Made by a program: the position numbers and the translations under genes
Shown: positions 51,761 through 60,811 of the stretch, one piece after another
How the letters are laid out: the number at the start of each line of letters is the position of its first letter
Position numbering within the stretch: position 1 is the stretch's first letter
DNA from: JAJEFO01 sp965208685
Lineage (GTDB): Bacteria > Pseudomonadota > Alphaproteobacteria > Rhodobacterales > Rhodobacteraceae
Assembly: GCA_965208685.1 (NCBI GenBank)
Contig: CBDBPL010000007.1
Coordinates: 1,364,001 to 1,428,000 of the forward strand
Direction: 5' to 3'
DNA: 64,000 nt
The notes under the pieces: generated by a model
What the model saw: the letters and a program-made list of their open reading frames with translations, nothing else
The model's database searches: none
What the model was told of the DNA's origin: nothing

Positions 51761-52192
51761 ATGGCTTTCCAGTCTCCAATTCGGGATCCGGATCAAATCG
51801 GACCACGCCTCTATCGCCAGGCTCCGGTCATCCGATTCCAGAGTCTGGTTCGGCATCTCGCCCGTCCGGAAGCTCGTAGCAGGTTCGTGTTTGCCGACAT
51901 TCACGACCTGCTGGCGAAACTCCGCCCGGAAGAGTTCAGCGACGTTGTCAGTCGCGGTCCTGACGTGACGCTTTCACCGTTCAGGGCGAACTACCTTTGC
52001 GGCATGGTGGAATACGCTGCAGGCCTGAAAGGCGTCCGTCCTCCATCCTGGACGGCAGATGTGGCACCATTGAGGAATCCCTGGTTCGGTACGGACCTGA
52101 AGAGCCTGCGCCTTCACCTCCTCACGAACTCGCCGGCGCCGTTTCGGCGGCGCAACATCTTCATTGACTCCTCCGTCGGCACCCGGGTTTGA
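51761..52192 (+). CDS. Partner protein of DUF6036 nucleotidyltransferase
   Basis: 143-residue protein of unknown function. Its C-terminal LKSLRLHLLTNSPAPFRRRNIFIDSS is a block seen in proteins encoded immediately upstream of DUF6036 nucleotidyltransferases. The middle contains SPFRANYLCGMVEYAAGLKG. The stop overlaps the next start by four bases, so the two are made together. By position it could be the antitoxin of a nucleotidyltransferase-type system; no DNA-binding motif is evident. Confidence 0.65.
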   Translation: MAFQSPIRDPDQIGPRLYRQAPVIRFQSLVRHLARPEARSRFVFADIHDLLAKLRPEEFSDVVSRGPDVTLSPFRANYLCGMVEYAAGLKGVRPPSWTADVAPLRNPWFGTDLKSLRLHLLTNSPAPFRRRNIFIDSSVGTRV

Positions 52193-52746
52193 GATTGTCC
52201 CTTACTGCACAACAAATCGACATCCTCTTCGGGAAGCTGAATCAGGAACTGGCGCGAACCAGCGTGAGAGGTGAAGTCTATGTCGTGGGCGGCGCCGTCA
52301 TGTGCCTGGCGCTCAGTGCCCGCACAGCCACAAGGGATGTGGATGCCCTGTTCCGTCCTGCCGCCGAAATCCGCAAGGCGGCAGAGACCGTAGCCATCCA
52401 TTCCGGATTCGATGTCCCGACGGACTGGCTTAACGACGCGGTGAAGGGGTTCCTCAGCCCGCGAGGCAGCTTTCGAGACTACCGGGAGATGTCAAACCTG
52501 CGCGTGATGACCGCGGAACCGGAGTATCTTCTTGCAATGAAATGCATGTCGATGCGCATAGGGGAGGAGTCACACGACGTGGACGACACTTGTTTCCTCT
52601 TGGACCATCTCGGGATCGGGAGTTTCGACGAGGCCCTGTCCGTGGTCGCAAAATACTATCCTGTCGAGCAGCTTCCGCAGAAGACCTACTACGCTCTTGA
52701 AGAGATCATCACGGAGAGCAAGGAAGAAGCGTCCACGCCCCGGTGA
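52189..52746 (+). CDS. DUF6036-family nucleotidyltransferase
   Basis: 185-residue minimal nucleotidyltransferase: GEVYVVGGAVMCLALSARTATRDVDALF supplies the GG...D-x-D core (VGGAVM and RDVDAL), followed by YLLAMKCMSMRIGEESHDVDD with a third acidic site. Related to AbiEii/MenT-type enzymes that modify tRNA or other targets. Begins with TTG overlapping its partner gene. The paired arrangement suggests a toxin-antitoxin or phage-defence module, which needs experiment to decide. Confidence 0.78.
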   Translation: MRLSLTAQQIDILFGKLNQELARTSVRGEVYVVGGAVMCLALSARTATRDVDALFRPAAEIRKAAETVAIHSGFDVPTDWLNDAVKGFLSPRGSFRDYREMSNLRVMTAEPEYLLAMKCMSMRIGEESHDVDDTCFLLDHLGIGSFDEALSVVAKYYPVEQLPQKTYYALEEIITESKEEASTPR

Positions 52747-53284
52747 CATTGTGCGCTCGCGGGCTATGGGCAATCTTTGGTTGTGCTCACCCAGGCACCC
52801 GTACACGACTTTCTCGTGCAGCCACGGCCAACGCCCGGGGCGCGGTGTTTCTTGAGACATGCATTCGGTTGGCGGCGCGTTTCGATGTCGTGATCGAGGA
52901 CGAAGTGGATCCGCTTGGCAAGAGTGGCAATCCGAATGCATTTCACGCTGCCTGGGGACCGGCTCGTCCACCACGACTTCGCGCTGGTGCTCACCGAGAT
53001 GTTCTCTCACGCGCAGCCATGAGCTGGCGCCGATTGCAGGACCATCCGATGGACCTGTGTCGAGACAACGCAAGGCTGGCATGTTCGCTTCTGCAAGCAC
53101 GACAGGCCCGGGAACGGCACCTGGCCCAGGCCGCTCAGAATCGGTTGGAAGCGCACCCTGAATTGTTGGCTGTCTCGACCGAACGGGCAAGCGCAGATGC
53201 GACATATGAAGCGGTTGTGCAAAGCAGGTGCGCCAACTAGACACGCCGAATGATGAATCATTCGTTGCGGACGGGGGACAGGCG
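52747..53284. other. Intergenic region with no recognised gene
   Basis: About 540 bases before pntA. A 165-codon open frame crosses it on the plus strand, but it has no recognisable domain and no ribosome-binding site. It contains the pntA promoter region. Confidence 0.5.
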
Positions 53285-54856
53285 ATGAAAGTCGGAGTTC
53301 CGAAGGAAGTTGCCTCGGGCGAAGCGCGGGTGGCGATGACGCCAGCGAGCGCAAGAGACCTTCAGAAGCTTGGATACACGTGCATGGTTGAGGAGGGTGC
53401 AGGTGCGGCTGCGGGCTTCGGCGACGCCGAGTTCAGGAGTGCCGGTGCAATGGTCGTGACAGGGGACGCCGTTTGGGGCGATGCGGACGTCGTGGCCAAG
53501 GTGCAGCCTCCGACCGAAACTGAAATGGCGGCGCTTTCGCGAGGCCAGACGCTGATCTCGTTCGTCTATCCGGCGGCAAACGAGAAGCTCCTGGAAACCG
53601 CACGAGACAACTGCGCAAATGTCATCGCGATGGACATGGTGCCGAGGATCAGCCGGGCACAGAAAATGGACGCGCTGAGCTCGATGGCGAACATCGCCGG
53701 CTATCGTGCGGTCATCGAGGCAGGGAACAACTTCGGACGGTTCTTCACGGGCCAGATCACGGCCGCAGGCAAGGTGCCGCCGGCGAAAGTCCTCGTCGTG
53801 GGGGCGGGCGTGGCCGGACTTGCGGCGATCGGCACGGCCACAAGCCTCGGGGCGATCACCTACGCCTTTGACGTGCGGCCGGAAGTGGCCGAGCAGATCG
53901 AGTCGATGGGAGCGGAATTCGTGGCGCTGGAATTCGAGGACCAGCAGCAGGATGGCGCTGCCACGGGCGGATATGCCGCACCGTCAAGCCCGGAGTTCAG
54001 GGAGAAGCAACTCGAGAAGTTCCGCGAACTTGCGCCCGAGATGGACATTGTCATCACGACAGCCTTGATCCCGAATCGGGACGCGCCGATTCTCTGGACC
54101 CGCGACATGGTCGAGGCCATGAAGCCCGGCAGCGTCATCATCGACCTTGCGGCCGAACGGGGCGGCAACTGCGAACTGACCGTGCAGGACGAGAAGATCG
54201 TGACGGACAATGGGGTCACCATCGTCGGCTACACCGACTTTCCGTCCCGCATGGCCGCGCAGTCCTCGCTGCTGTATGCAACCAATGTCCGGCACATGGT
54301 CGCGGACCTGACGCCGGAACGGAACGGTGAGGTCGTCCACGACATGGAGGATGACGTCATCCGCGGGTCCACGGTCACCTTCGACGGCGAAATCACCTAC
54401 CCGCCACCGCCTCCAAGGGTTCAGGCGATCGCGGCGCAGCCCGCGAAGGCAAGCCCGCGCGAACAGACGCCGGCGGAAAGAAAGGCCGGAGAGCTTGCCG
54501 CCTTCAAGGAAGCGACCAAGCGGCAGGTCGCGCTGCTCGTGGTCGGCGGCCTTCTCATGCTCCTTGTCGGGTCGTACGCGCCCGCGAGCTTCATGCAGCA
54601 CTTCATTGTCTTCGCTCTCGCCGTATTCGTCGGATTCCAGGTCATCTGGAATGTCCAGCATGCGCTTCACACGCCGCTGATGTCGGTGACAAACGCGATT
54701 TCGGGGATCATCATCGTCGGAGCGCTGCTTCAGATCGGGGCTGTGCACTGGATCGTCGTATTTCTGAGCTTCGTCAGCGTGTTGATCGCTTCAGTTAATG
54801 TAGTGGGAGGCTTCCTGGTGACCCGCCGGATGCTTGCCATGTTCCAGAAGTCGTAA
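53285..54856 (+). CDS. pntA: NAD(P) transhydrogenase subunit alpha
   Basis: 523-residue alpha subunit of proton-translocating transhydrogenase, supplying NADPH. The NAD(H)-binding dI domain starts MKVGVPKEVASGEARVAMTP, with VLVVGAGVAGLAAIGTA and the mobile loop region VTIVGYTDFPSRMAAQSS. Four membrane spans follow from about residue 415 (ALLVVGGLLMLLVGSYAP ... SFVSVLIASVNVVGGFLV). Many alphaproteobacteria split this gene in two; here it is a single chain as in enterobacteria. Start 53285 follows GGGGGACAGG. Confidence 0.95.
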   Translation: MKVGVPKEVASGEARVAMTPASARDLQKLGYTCMVEEGAGAAAGFGDAEFRSAGAMVVTGDAVWGDADVVAKVQPPTETEMAALSRGQTLISFVYPAANEKLLETARDNCANVIAMDMVPRISRAQKMDALSSMANIAGYRAVIEAGNNFGRFFTGQITAAGKVPPAKVLVVGAGVAGLAAIGTATSLGAITYAFDVRPEVAEQIESMGAEFVALEFEDQQQDGAATGGYAAPSSPEFREKQLEKFRELAPEMDIVITTALIPNRDAPILWTRDMVEAMKPGSVIIDLAAERGGNCELTVQDEKIVTDNGVTIVGYTDFPSRMAAQSSLLYATNVRHMVADLTPERNGEVVHDMEDDVIRGSTVTFDGEITYPPPPPRVQAIAAQPAKASPREQTPAERKAGELAAFKEATKRQVALLVVGGLLMLLVGSYAPASFMQHFIVFALAVFVGFQVIWNVQHALHTPLMSVTNAISGIIIVGALLQIGAVHWIVVFLSFVSVLIASVNVVGGFLVTRRMLAMFQKS

Positions 54857-54868
54857 GGGGCCAGGACG

Positions 54869-56350
54869 ATGTTGTCGAACGGACTTGTCTCGGCCGCCTA
54901 CATCGCGGCTTCGGTTCTCTTCATCTTGTCGCTGGGCGGCCTGTCGAACCAGGAGAGCGCCAAGCGGGCGATCTGGTACGGAATCGTCGGCATGGCGATC
55001 GCCATCCTGGCGACGGTGCTGTCACCGGGAATCCAGAACCTTGCGCTGATCGTCGTCGCCGTGGCGGTGGGCGCCTTCGCGGGCCAGTACGTGGCCGCTC
55101 GGGTGAAGATGACGGAGATGCCGCAGCTGGTTGCGGCTCTTCACTCGTTTGTCGGGCTGGCGGCGGTGTTCATCGGGCTGAACGCCGACATCATGCTGAA
55201 CGCGGTCACCGCGATGCGCGAGGCGGGCATGGCAATTGAGGAGGCCGGTCTCACCGCCTTCGGCGAGAAGCTCTGGAAGAAGGACGCGACCGAGATCGCT
55301 ATCCTGAAGGTCGAGGTCTTCCTTGGCATCGTGATCGGAGCGATCACGTTCACCGGATCCGTCGTCGCGTTCGGGAAGCTTGCCGGCAAGGTCAGCGGCA
55401 AGCCGAGGAAGCTCATGCTGCCCTCGGAAAGCATGCCCTTGCCGGTCATTTCAGGCCACTGGCTGAACGCGATCGCTACCGTCGCATGCCTGGTCCTCGG
55501 GTATCTGTATCTCGACGGGGCCGGAATCTGGACGATGGTCGTGGTTTCGCTTGTGGCGGGATTCATCGGATGGCACCTGATCATGGGGATCGGCGGTGCC
55601 GACATGCCTGTCGTCGTCTCGATGCTGAACAGCTACTCGGGATGGGCGGCAGCGGCGATCGGCTTCACTTTGGGCAACGACCTGCTGATCGTGACCGGCG
55701 CCCTCGTGGGTTCTTCCGGCGCGATCCTGTCCTACATCATGTGCCGTGCCATGAACCGGCATTTCGTGAGCGTGATTCTCGGCGGCTTCGGCGGGGACGG
55801 CGGCCCGGCGGCGGAAATCAAGGGCGAGCAGATCGCCATTGACGCCGACGGCGTTGCAACCGCCTTGAGCGAGGCGGATTCGATCATCATCGTGCCAGGC
55901 TACGGGATGGCGGTGGCTCAGGCGCAGGCATCGGTCAGCGAACTGACGCGAAAGCTGCGGGCCCAAGGCAAGGAAGTGCGCTTTGCCATTCACCCGGTCG
56001 CAGGGCGCCTGCCGGGCCACATGAACGTGCTGCTGGCCGAGGCCAAGGTTCCCTATGACATCGTGCTCGAAATGGACGAGATCAACGAAGACTTTCCGGA
56101 CACCGACGTGGCGATCGTCATCGGCTCGAACGACATCGTCAATCCGGCCGCCCAGGACGATCCGAACTCGCCGATTGCCGGCATGCCCGTGCTCGAGGTC
56201 TGGAAGGCCAAGCAGGTCTTCGTTTCCAAGCGGGGGCAGGGCACGGGATACGCAGGCATTGAGAACCCGCTGTTCTACAAGGAAAACACGCGCATGTTCT
56301 ACGGCGATGCCAAGGACAGCGTGAACAGCCTGCTGCCGAAGATAGAGTAA
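54869..56350 (+). CDS. pntB: NAD(P) transhydrogenase subunit beta
   Basis: 493-residue beta subunit: about nine N-terminal membrane spans (LVSAAYIAASVLFILSLGGLS, LHSFVGLAAVFIGLNADIM) and the NADP(H)-binding dIII domain with VPGYGMAVAQAQASVSEL, VRFAIHPVAGRLPGHMNVLLAEA and ending NPLFYKENTRMFYGDAKDS. Twelve bases separate it from pntA; they form one operon. Confidence 0.96.
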   Translation: MLSNGLVSAAYIAASVLFILSLGGLSNQESAKRAIWYGIVGMAIAILATVLSPGIQNLALIVVAVAVGAFAGQYVAARVKMTEMPQLVAALHSFVGLAAVFIGLNADIMLNAVTAMREAGMAIEEAGLTAFGEKLWKKDATEIAILKVEVFLGIVIGAITFTGSVVAFGKLAGKVSGKPRKLMLPSESMPLPVISGHWLNAIATVACLVLGYLYLDGAGIWTMVVVSLVAGFIGWHLIMGIGGADMPVVVSMLNSYSGWAAAAIGFTLGNDLLIVTGALVGSSGAILSYIMCRAMNRHFVSVILGGFGGDGGPAAEIKGEQIAIDADGVATALSEADSIIIVPGYGMAVAQAQASVSELTRKLRAQGKEVRFAIHPVAGRLPGHMNVLLAEAKVPYDIVLEMDEINEDFPDTDVAIVIGSNDIVNPAAQDDPNSPIAGMPVLEVWKAKQVFVSKRGQGTGYAGIENPLFYKENTRMFYGDAKDSVNSLLPKIE

Positions 56351-56405
56351 GCGCCAGTCTGCCAGTTCGCGGGCGCGCCCACTGACGAGAGCCTCGCGTG
56401 AAGAA

Positions 56406-57362
56406 TCAGCTTCGGCTCGCCGTGACCTCGTGACCAGGCTCTTCCGGCTCGTCATCGACGATTTCGGGCGGAAAGCCCGATGCACGGACGTCGAGTCCGG
56501 TCGGTTCCTCGTAGCGCCTGATGATGTTGGGCGAAAGTTCACGCGGGCCGTAGGATGCGACCGCATCCCGGAACATGTCGACAAGCAGCGGGGAAAGCGC
56601 GAGCGGAACGCCCTTGTCGGTGGCGATCCGGTCGAAGAGCCCCATGTCCTTCAGCACGAGGTCCATCGTGAAGTTGATGTCCCGCGACCCGTTGAGAATG
56701 ACCTGGCTTTCGGTTTCGTGAACGAAGGAATTGCCGGACGAGATTCGAATTGCCTCGTAGGTGGTGGCAAGATCGATGCCCGCCGCTTTCATTGTCGTCA
56801 GCGCCTCGGCAAGGCTGACGAGATTGGCGGTAGCAAGATAGTTGGTCATGACCTTTAGGGTCGACGCCGACCCAACCTCGCCGGTGTGCAACACCCGCCT
56901 TCCGAGCGTCGTGAGGACCGGAAGGGCCCTTTCGAAGGTTGGCCGGTCGCATCCCGCAAAGATTGATATGTTGCCGGTCGCCGCGCGATGGCATCCGCCG
57001 GACACCGGGCAATCGACCGCGTGCGCGCCTTTCTCTTCGACGAGGCGTGCCATGCGCCGGACTTCTTCTGCATCGGTAGTCGACATTTCCGCCCAGATGG
57101 ATCCCGGGCGAATTGCGGTGAGAATGCCGTCCTCGCCCTCCATGACGGTCGCGCAGGCGGACGGCGAGGGCAGGCAGGTGATCACGTAGTCGCAAGCGGC
57201 GGCCATTTCTGCGGGGCTCCCGGCCCACCTTGCGCCGTCCGCGAGAAACGGCTCGGCCATTTCGAGATCAATGTCGCGGACGGTCAGGTCGAGGCCGTTC
57301 CGCAGCAGGCTGCAGGCAAGTTTGCCGCCAACATTGCCAAGCCCGATGAAGCCAATCTTCAT
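56406..57362 (-). CDS. Beta-hydroxyacid dehydrogenase (HIBADH family)
   Basis: 318-residue NAD(P)-dependent enzyme: MKIGFIGLGNVGGKLACSLL (Rossmann loop), the substrate-binding VDCPVSGGCHRAATGN, and LKVMTNYLATANLVSLAEAL with the catalytic Lys followed by Asn. The tail beyond about residue 285 is acidic and variable (EIVDDEPEEPGHEV). Relatives oxidise 3-hydroxyisobutyrate or reduce tartronate semialdehyde. It is intact, unlike the related gene at 38283. Transcribed divergently from the aminotransferase 122 bases away. Confidence 0.9.
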   Translation of the reverse strand: MKIGFIGLGNVGGKLACSLLRNGLDLTVRDIDLEMAEPFLADGARWAGSPAEMAAACDYVITCLPSPSACATVMEGEDGILTAIRPGSIWAEMSTTDAEEVRRMARLVEEKGAHAVDCPVSGGCHRAATGNISIFAGCDRPTFERALPVLTTLGRRVLHTGEVGSASTLKVMTNYLATANLVSLAEALTTMKAAGIDLATTYEAIRISSGNSFVHETESQVILNGSRDINFTMDLVLKDMGLFDRIATDKGVPLALSPLLVDMFRDAVASYGPRELSPNIIRRYEEPTGLDVRASGFPPEIVDDEPEEPGHEVTASRS

Positions 57363-57483
57363 GACAGTTCTCCCCGCGAATTGCATGCCCTTTTCCTTCT
57401 GGAAGGGATCGTCCATTTGCGGCATCAAGAGGGCGTTTTTGCAGGGCTTGCCAGAAAATGTGCCGCATGCTGAATTCGGTGCG

Positions 57484-58590
57484 ATGAAACGACCACAGGA
57501 AACCCCGCTTGCCGACAGGCTTCCGGCGACGGTACCATTTGTCGGCCCGGAAGCCATCGAGCGCCGCCTTGGCCGCCTCTTCCGCGCAAGGATCGGTGCC
57601 AACGAGAACGTGTTCGGACCGTCTCCCAAGGCAATCAAGGCGATTCAGGACCAGGCGGGCGATGCCTGGATGTACGGAGATCCAGAGAGCTTCGAGTTGC
57701 GCGAGGCTCTCGCCGGTCATCTGGGAATCGCCCGAGACGAGGTCGTCGTGGGCGAGGGCGTCGACGGGCTCCTTGGCTATGCCGTGAGACTCTTTGTCGA
57801 GGAAGGCGATCGTGTCGTGACCTCCGAGGGAGCCTATCCGACATTCAACTACCATGTCGTGGGATTCGGCGGCGACCTCCTGAAGGTGCCGTACCGGGAC
57901 GACAGGGAAGACGTGGACGCCCTTCTTGAAACCGCGCGGGCATCCAGGGCGAAAATGATCTACTTGGCGAATCCCGACAATCCGATGGGAACCTGGCAGG
58001 ATCCGGCCCGGATAGAGACCATGGTCGCCGACCTGCCCGAGAATTGCGTCCTGATCCTTGACGAGGCCTACTTGGAGTTTGCGCCGGAGAGCATCGTGCC
58101 GAACGTGCCGATTGCCGATCCCCGCGTGATCCGCATGCGGACGTTTTCCAAGGCCTATGGAATGGCTGGGATGCGGGTGGGCTATGCATTCGGCGAGCGG
58201 AGCGTGATCCAGAGTTTCGAGAAGATACGCAATCACTTCGGCATGAACCGGATCAGCCAGATCGCTGCGCGGATTGCCCTTTCGGACCAGGGCTGGCTTG
58301 GCCACGTCAGGAGCGAAGTCGCCATGGCGCGTGAGCGGATCGCGGCGATCGCAAAGGATTGCGGGCTGAGCCCGATCCGGTCGGCCGCGAATTTCGTTGC
58401 CGTTGATTGCGGCGGGGATGGCGCATTCGCGCGTCGCGTTCTGGAAGAGCTCGAAGCACGGGACGTCTTCGTTCGGATGCCAGGCGTCGCGCCCGGCAAT
58501 CGATGCATTCGGATTACTGCAGGGCGTTCGGCCGACCTGGATCTCCTTGCGCAAGCCCTGCCAGAGGCCCTTTCAGCTGCCGGGCGCTGA
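57484..58590 (+). CDS. HisC-like aminotransferase (class I/II, PLP)
   Basis: 368-residue fold-type I aminotransferase of the histidinol-phosphate group. LGANEN-type start (RIGANENVFGPSPKAI), GEGVDGLLGYAVRLF, IYLANPDNPMGT, ILDEAYLEF (Asp/Tyr binding PLP) and the Schiff-base Lys in MRTFSKAYGMAGMRVGYA; C-terminal Arg in NRCIRITAGRSAD. No other his genes adjoin it; its divergent partner is a beta-hydroxyacid dehydrogenase, so the true substrate may be another amino acid or phosphonate (inference). Start 57484 (MKRPQETPLADRL) is chosen for spacing to the conserved start. Confidence 0.88.
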   Translation: MKRPQETPLADRLPATVPFVGPEAIERRLGRLFRARIGANENVFGPSPKAIKAIQDQAGDAWMYGDPESFELREALAGHLGIARDEVVVGEGVDGLLGYAVRLFVEEGDRVVTSEGAYPTFNYHVVGFGGDLLKVPYRDDREDVDALLETARASRAKMIYLANPDNPMGTWQDPARIETMVADLPENCVLILDEAYLEFAPESIVPNVPIADPRVIRMRTFSKAYGMAGMRVGYAFGERSVIQSFEKIRNHFGMNRISQIAARIALSDQGWLGHVRSEVAMARERIAAIAKDCGLSPIRSAANFVAVDCGGDGAFARRVLEELEARDVFVRMPGVAPGNRCIRITAGRSADLDLLAQALPEALSAAGR

Positions 58591-59108
58591 TCCTGCCCGA
58601 TCGCACTGACGCTGGGACTCGGTGCACGTGAACGCGAATCAAGGTCATGGCCGGGTTCAGGTGCAAGGTTCTGGACTCGCGGTTCTCAGATGCGCTCGAG
58701 ACAACCTTCTGCATGGTTGGCTCGCGGTGGTGCTGGCAGGACTTGCCCCGCCGAGACCCGGGCCACGACGGGCGCGGTCTTTCCCGAATTCCTCCGATCC
58801 CACGAAGCGGCGGCCATCCTGCGATAGGGCGTGCAAACCTCGGTAGCCACCGGTCAAAGGGCAGCAGGCCCGCCTGTTTCGTGCCTGGCAATCAAGTCGC
58901 GTACCGCCGCGCGGATCTCCGCGAATGTGCGTGGTCGAGGCGTGTGAGCTCAGACACCTGAAACAACGACAAGCGAAGCCGCCCTGCGGAAGCGCGTGCG
59001 TGGCTGCGTGGCGGTGCGGCGCCGGCAGCTAGCGTTATGCTTGACGTAATGCGGATACGGCCGCTAGGGTGGAAACCGCGTGGCCGTTGTCAGTGGATCG
59101 GATGCGTC
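58591..59108. other. Intergenic region with no recognised gene
   Basis: About 520 bases between the aminotransferase and the higBA pair. No conserved coding sequence is seen; the last part must include the higBA promoter. Confidence 0.5.
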
Positions 59109-59390
59109 GTGATCGCCGGCTTCAAGGACAGGAAGACCGAGGCGTTCTATCGCGGGCGCCGGGTTGCGGCCTTCTCCAGCTTCGCGCGGACCGCCTCGCG
59201 CAAGCTCGACCAGCTCGATGCGGCCACCGGACTCGGGGACCTGGCGCGCCCCGGCAACCGTCTCGAAGCGCTCAAGGGCCGACGCAAGGGACAGTGGAGC
59301 ATCCGCATCAACGACCAGTGGCGGATCTGCTTCGAATGGCCCGATGGCAGCTCCGGCCCGGCCGGGGTGGAAATCGTCGACTACCATTGA
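59109..59390 (+). CDS. higB: HigB toxin (RelE superfamily)
   Basis: 93-residue HigB: IAGFKDRKTEAFYRGRRV, KLDQLDAATGLGDLARPGNRLEALKGRRKGQWSIRINDQWRICFEW and ending GVEIVDYH. This is the complete plasmid HigB-1 type mRNA interferase that acts on the ribosome. The GTG at 59109 is preferred because family proteins begin at this point (V/M-IxxFxD). Its stop is ten bases before the antitoxin ATG. Confidence 0.92.
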   Translation: MIAGFKDRKTEAFYRGRRVAAFSSFARTASRKLDQLDAATGLGDLARPGNRLEALKGRRKGQWSIRINDQWRICFEWPDGSSGPAGVEIVDYH

Positions 59391-59400
59391 AAGGAGGCAC

Positions 59401-59709
59401 ATGATGCGCGAGCCAATCCATCCGGGCGAGACGCTGCGCGAGGACCTCGATGCACTGGGGATGAGCGCCGCGGAGCTTGCGAGGCGAATCGAGGTGCCGG
59501 TCAACCGGATCACCGAAATTCTCAACGGCCGACGTTCGATTACCGGCGACACGGCGTTGCGCCTAGGGCGCTTCTTCGGGACGTCGGGCGAATTCTGGCT
59601 CAACCTCCAGAAGCTCTACGAACTGCGTCGTGCTGAGCGGGAGAACGGCGTGGCGATCGCCCGGTTGCCGACCCTCGACGCCAACAACGACCTGCACGTC
59701 GCAGGCTGA
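59401..59709 (+). CDS. higA: HigA antitoxin (XRE)
   Basis: 102-residue antitoxin: REPIHPGETLREDLDALGMSAAELARRIEVPVNRITEILNGRRSITGDTALRLGRFFGTSGEFWLNLQ, the standard HigA helix-turn-helix. AAAGGAGGCAC precedes the first of two ATGs. Represses its operon and neutralises HigB. Both genes look intact, in contrast to the toxin locus at 46801. Confidence 0.94.
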   Translation: MMREPIHPGETLREDLDALGMSAAELARRIEVPVNRITEILNGRRSITGDTALRLGRFFGTSGEFWLNLQKLYELRRAERENGVAIARLPTLDANNDLHVAG

Positions 59710-59847
59710 CCGGCACCTGCCTGCCGGCCATGCGTCTATGGTGGCAGTGGACGGTTCGTCGCGGCTGGAGCCTTCTCGATATGGCTGTAGCCTACTCGAA
59801 CGAATCCCGCTATCATATGACCAGTTTCATGACCAGATGAGGGTGCC

Positions 59848-60087
59848 ATGGTTACCGTAAACCTGACACAGGCGAAGGCGCACCTTAGCGAACTTCTGGA
59901 CGCGGTGGAAGCTGGCCAAGAGGTGGTCATCACGCGCCGTGGCAAGGCCGTGGCGCACCTCTCTGCCGCCGTCCGCCCCAAGAAACCCCTGGCCCTGCGG
60001 GAACTGGCTGGGTTTCGGGCGACCATGCCTCGGTTGCGGCGGCCGGCCGCGGAGCTGCTGCGCGAGGCTCGGAACGAGCGACTGTGA
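59848..60087 (+). CDS. Phd/YefM-type antitoxin
   Basis: 79-residue Phd-fold antitoxin: MVTVNLTQAKAHLSELLDAVEAGQEVVITRRGKAVAHLS, then a C-terminal toxin-binding segment rich in Arg and Leu. Followed 18 bases later by the PIN toxin gene. The AT-rich stretch ATATGACCAG just upstream is the likely promoter/operator. Confidence 0.9.
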   Translation: MVTVNLTQAKAHLSELLDAVEAGQEVVITRRGKAVAHLSAAVRPKKPLALRELAGFRATMPRLRRPAAELLREARNERL

Positions 60088-60105
60088 GTTCGGCGGTCGG
60101 TTCGC

Positions 60106-60555
60106 ATGCGCTATTTCGACACCAGTTTCCTCGTTCCCCTCGTCCTGCCCGAGGCGAGCAGTGAACCGATCACGGGTTTCTTCGAAGGCCTGCCGACGGA
60201 CGCCCTGGCGGTCAGCCACTGGACCCGGGTCGAGTTCGCCTCGCTGCTTGCCCGCGAGGTTCGCATGGGCGGGCTGGAAGCTGCGGCAGCACGCGAAGCG
60301 GGTTCACGGTTCGATACAGTCATCGCGGAGTCCTTTGTCGTCTTTTCGCCAAACCGCGCCGACTTCGATCGGGCCAGGGTCTGGCTGAGCAGTTTCGAGA
60401 CCGGACTGAGGGCCGGGGACGCGTTGCACCTCGCCATCGCGAGCAACCGCGGAGCGGAGACGATCTACAGCTTGGACAAGGTGATGATCGCGGCCGGAAA
60501 GACGCTGGGTGTGCCGACCAGTGCGGGGATTCTTCTCCCGGGTTATGACGATTGA
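60106..60555 (+). CDS. PIN-domain toxin (VapC-like)
   Basis: 149-residue PIN nuclease: first Asp in MRYFDTSFLVPLVLPE, Glu in WTRVEFASLLAREV, Asp in LRAGDALHLAIASNRGAETIYSLDKVM with the fourth acidic site in SLDK. All catalytic acids are present. It forms a pair with the preceding Phd-type antitoxin. Confidence 0.92.
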   Translation: MRYFDTSFLVPLVLPEASSEPITGFFEGLPTDALAVSHWTRVEFASLLAREVRMGGLEAAAAREAGSRFDTVIAESFVVFSPNRADFDRARVWLSSFETGLRAGDALHLAIASNRGAETIYSLDKVMIAAGKTLGVPTSAGILLPGYDD

Positions 60556-60748
60556 TGGCATCCTTGTCGTGTTCGAATTGATGCGGCGCCCGTTCGGCAG
60601 AGAGGTAGGTGAACCAATGGAAGGACGCAAAGTCCTGTTCAACGCCCGCGACTCCTTCAATAAGCTGGTCGCCGCGGGCACACTCAGGCAGCAAGCCGAC
60701 GCCTATGTGTGTTTGCTCATCCGTCTGATCGGGCAGAAAATCGACCCA

Positions 60749-60781
60749 AATCCAACATAGGTACCGAATCCGCCATAGGGA
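60749..60781. repeat. Terminal-repeat-like sequence of Tn3 remnant
   Basis: 33 bases, matching 47991-48023 at all but one position (ATAGGTACC versus ATAGGTCCC). It lies 31 bases beyond the 3' end of the transposase remnant, where a Tn3 terminal repeat would be expected. Confidence 0.6.
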
Positions 60782-60811
60782 ACTTCATTTCGGCCTGCAA
60801 TTGTTGACGCA

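Noticed and set aside
52743..53240. 165-codon open frame before pntA
   Set aside because: No family resemblance, no ribosome-binding site; GC-rich DNA gives such frames by chance.
60548..60760. Small open frame after the PIN toxin
   Set aside because: 70 codons overlapping the toxin 3' end and running into the Tn3 terminal repeat; no homology or clear start.
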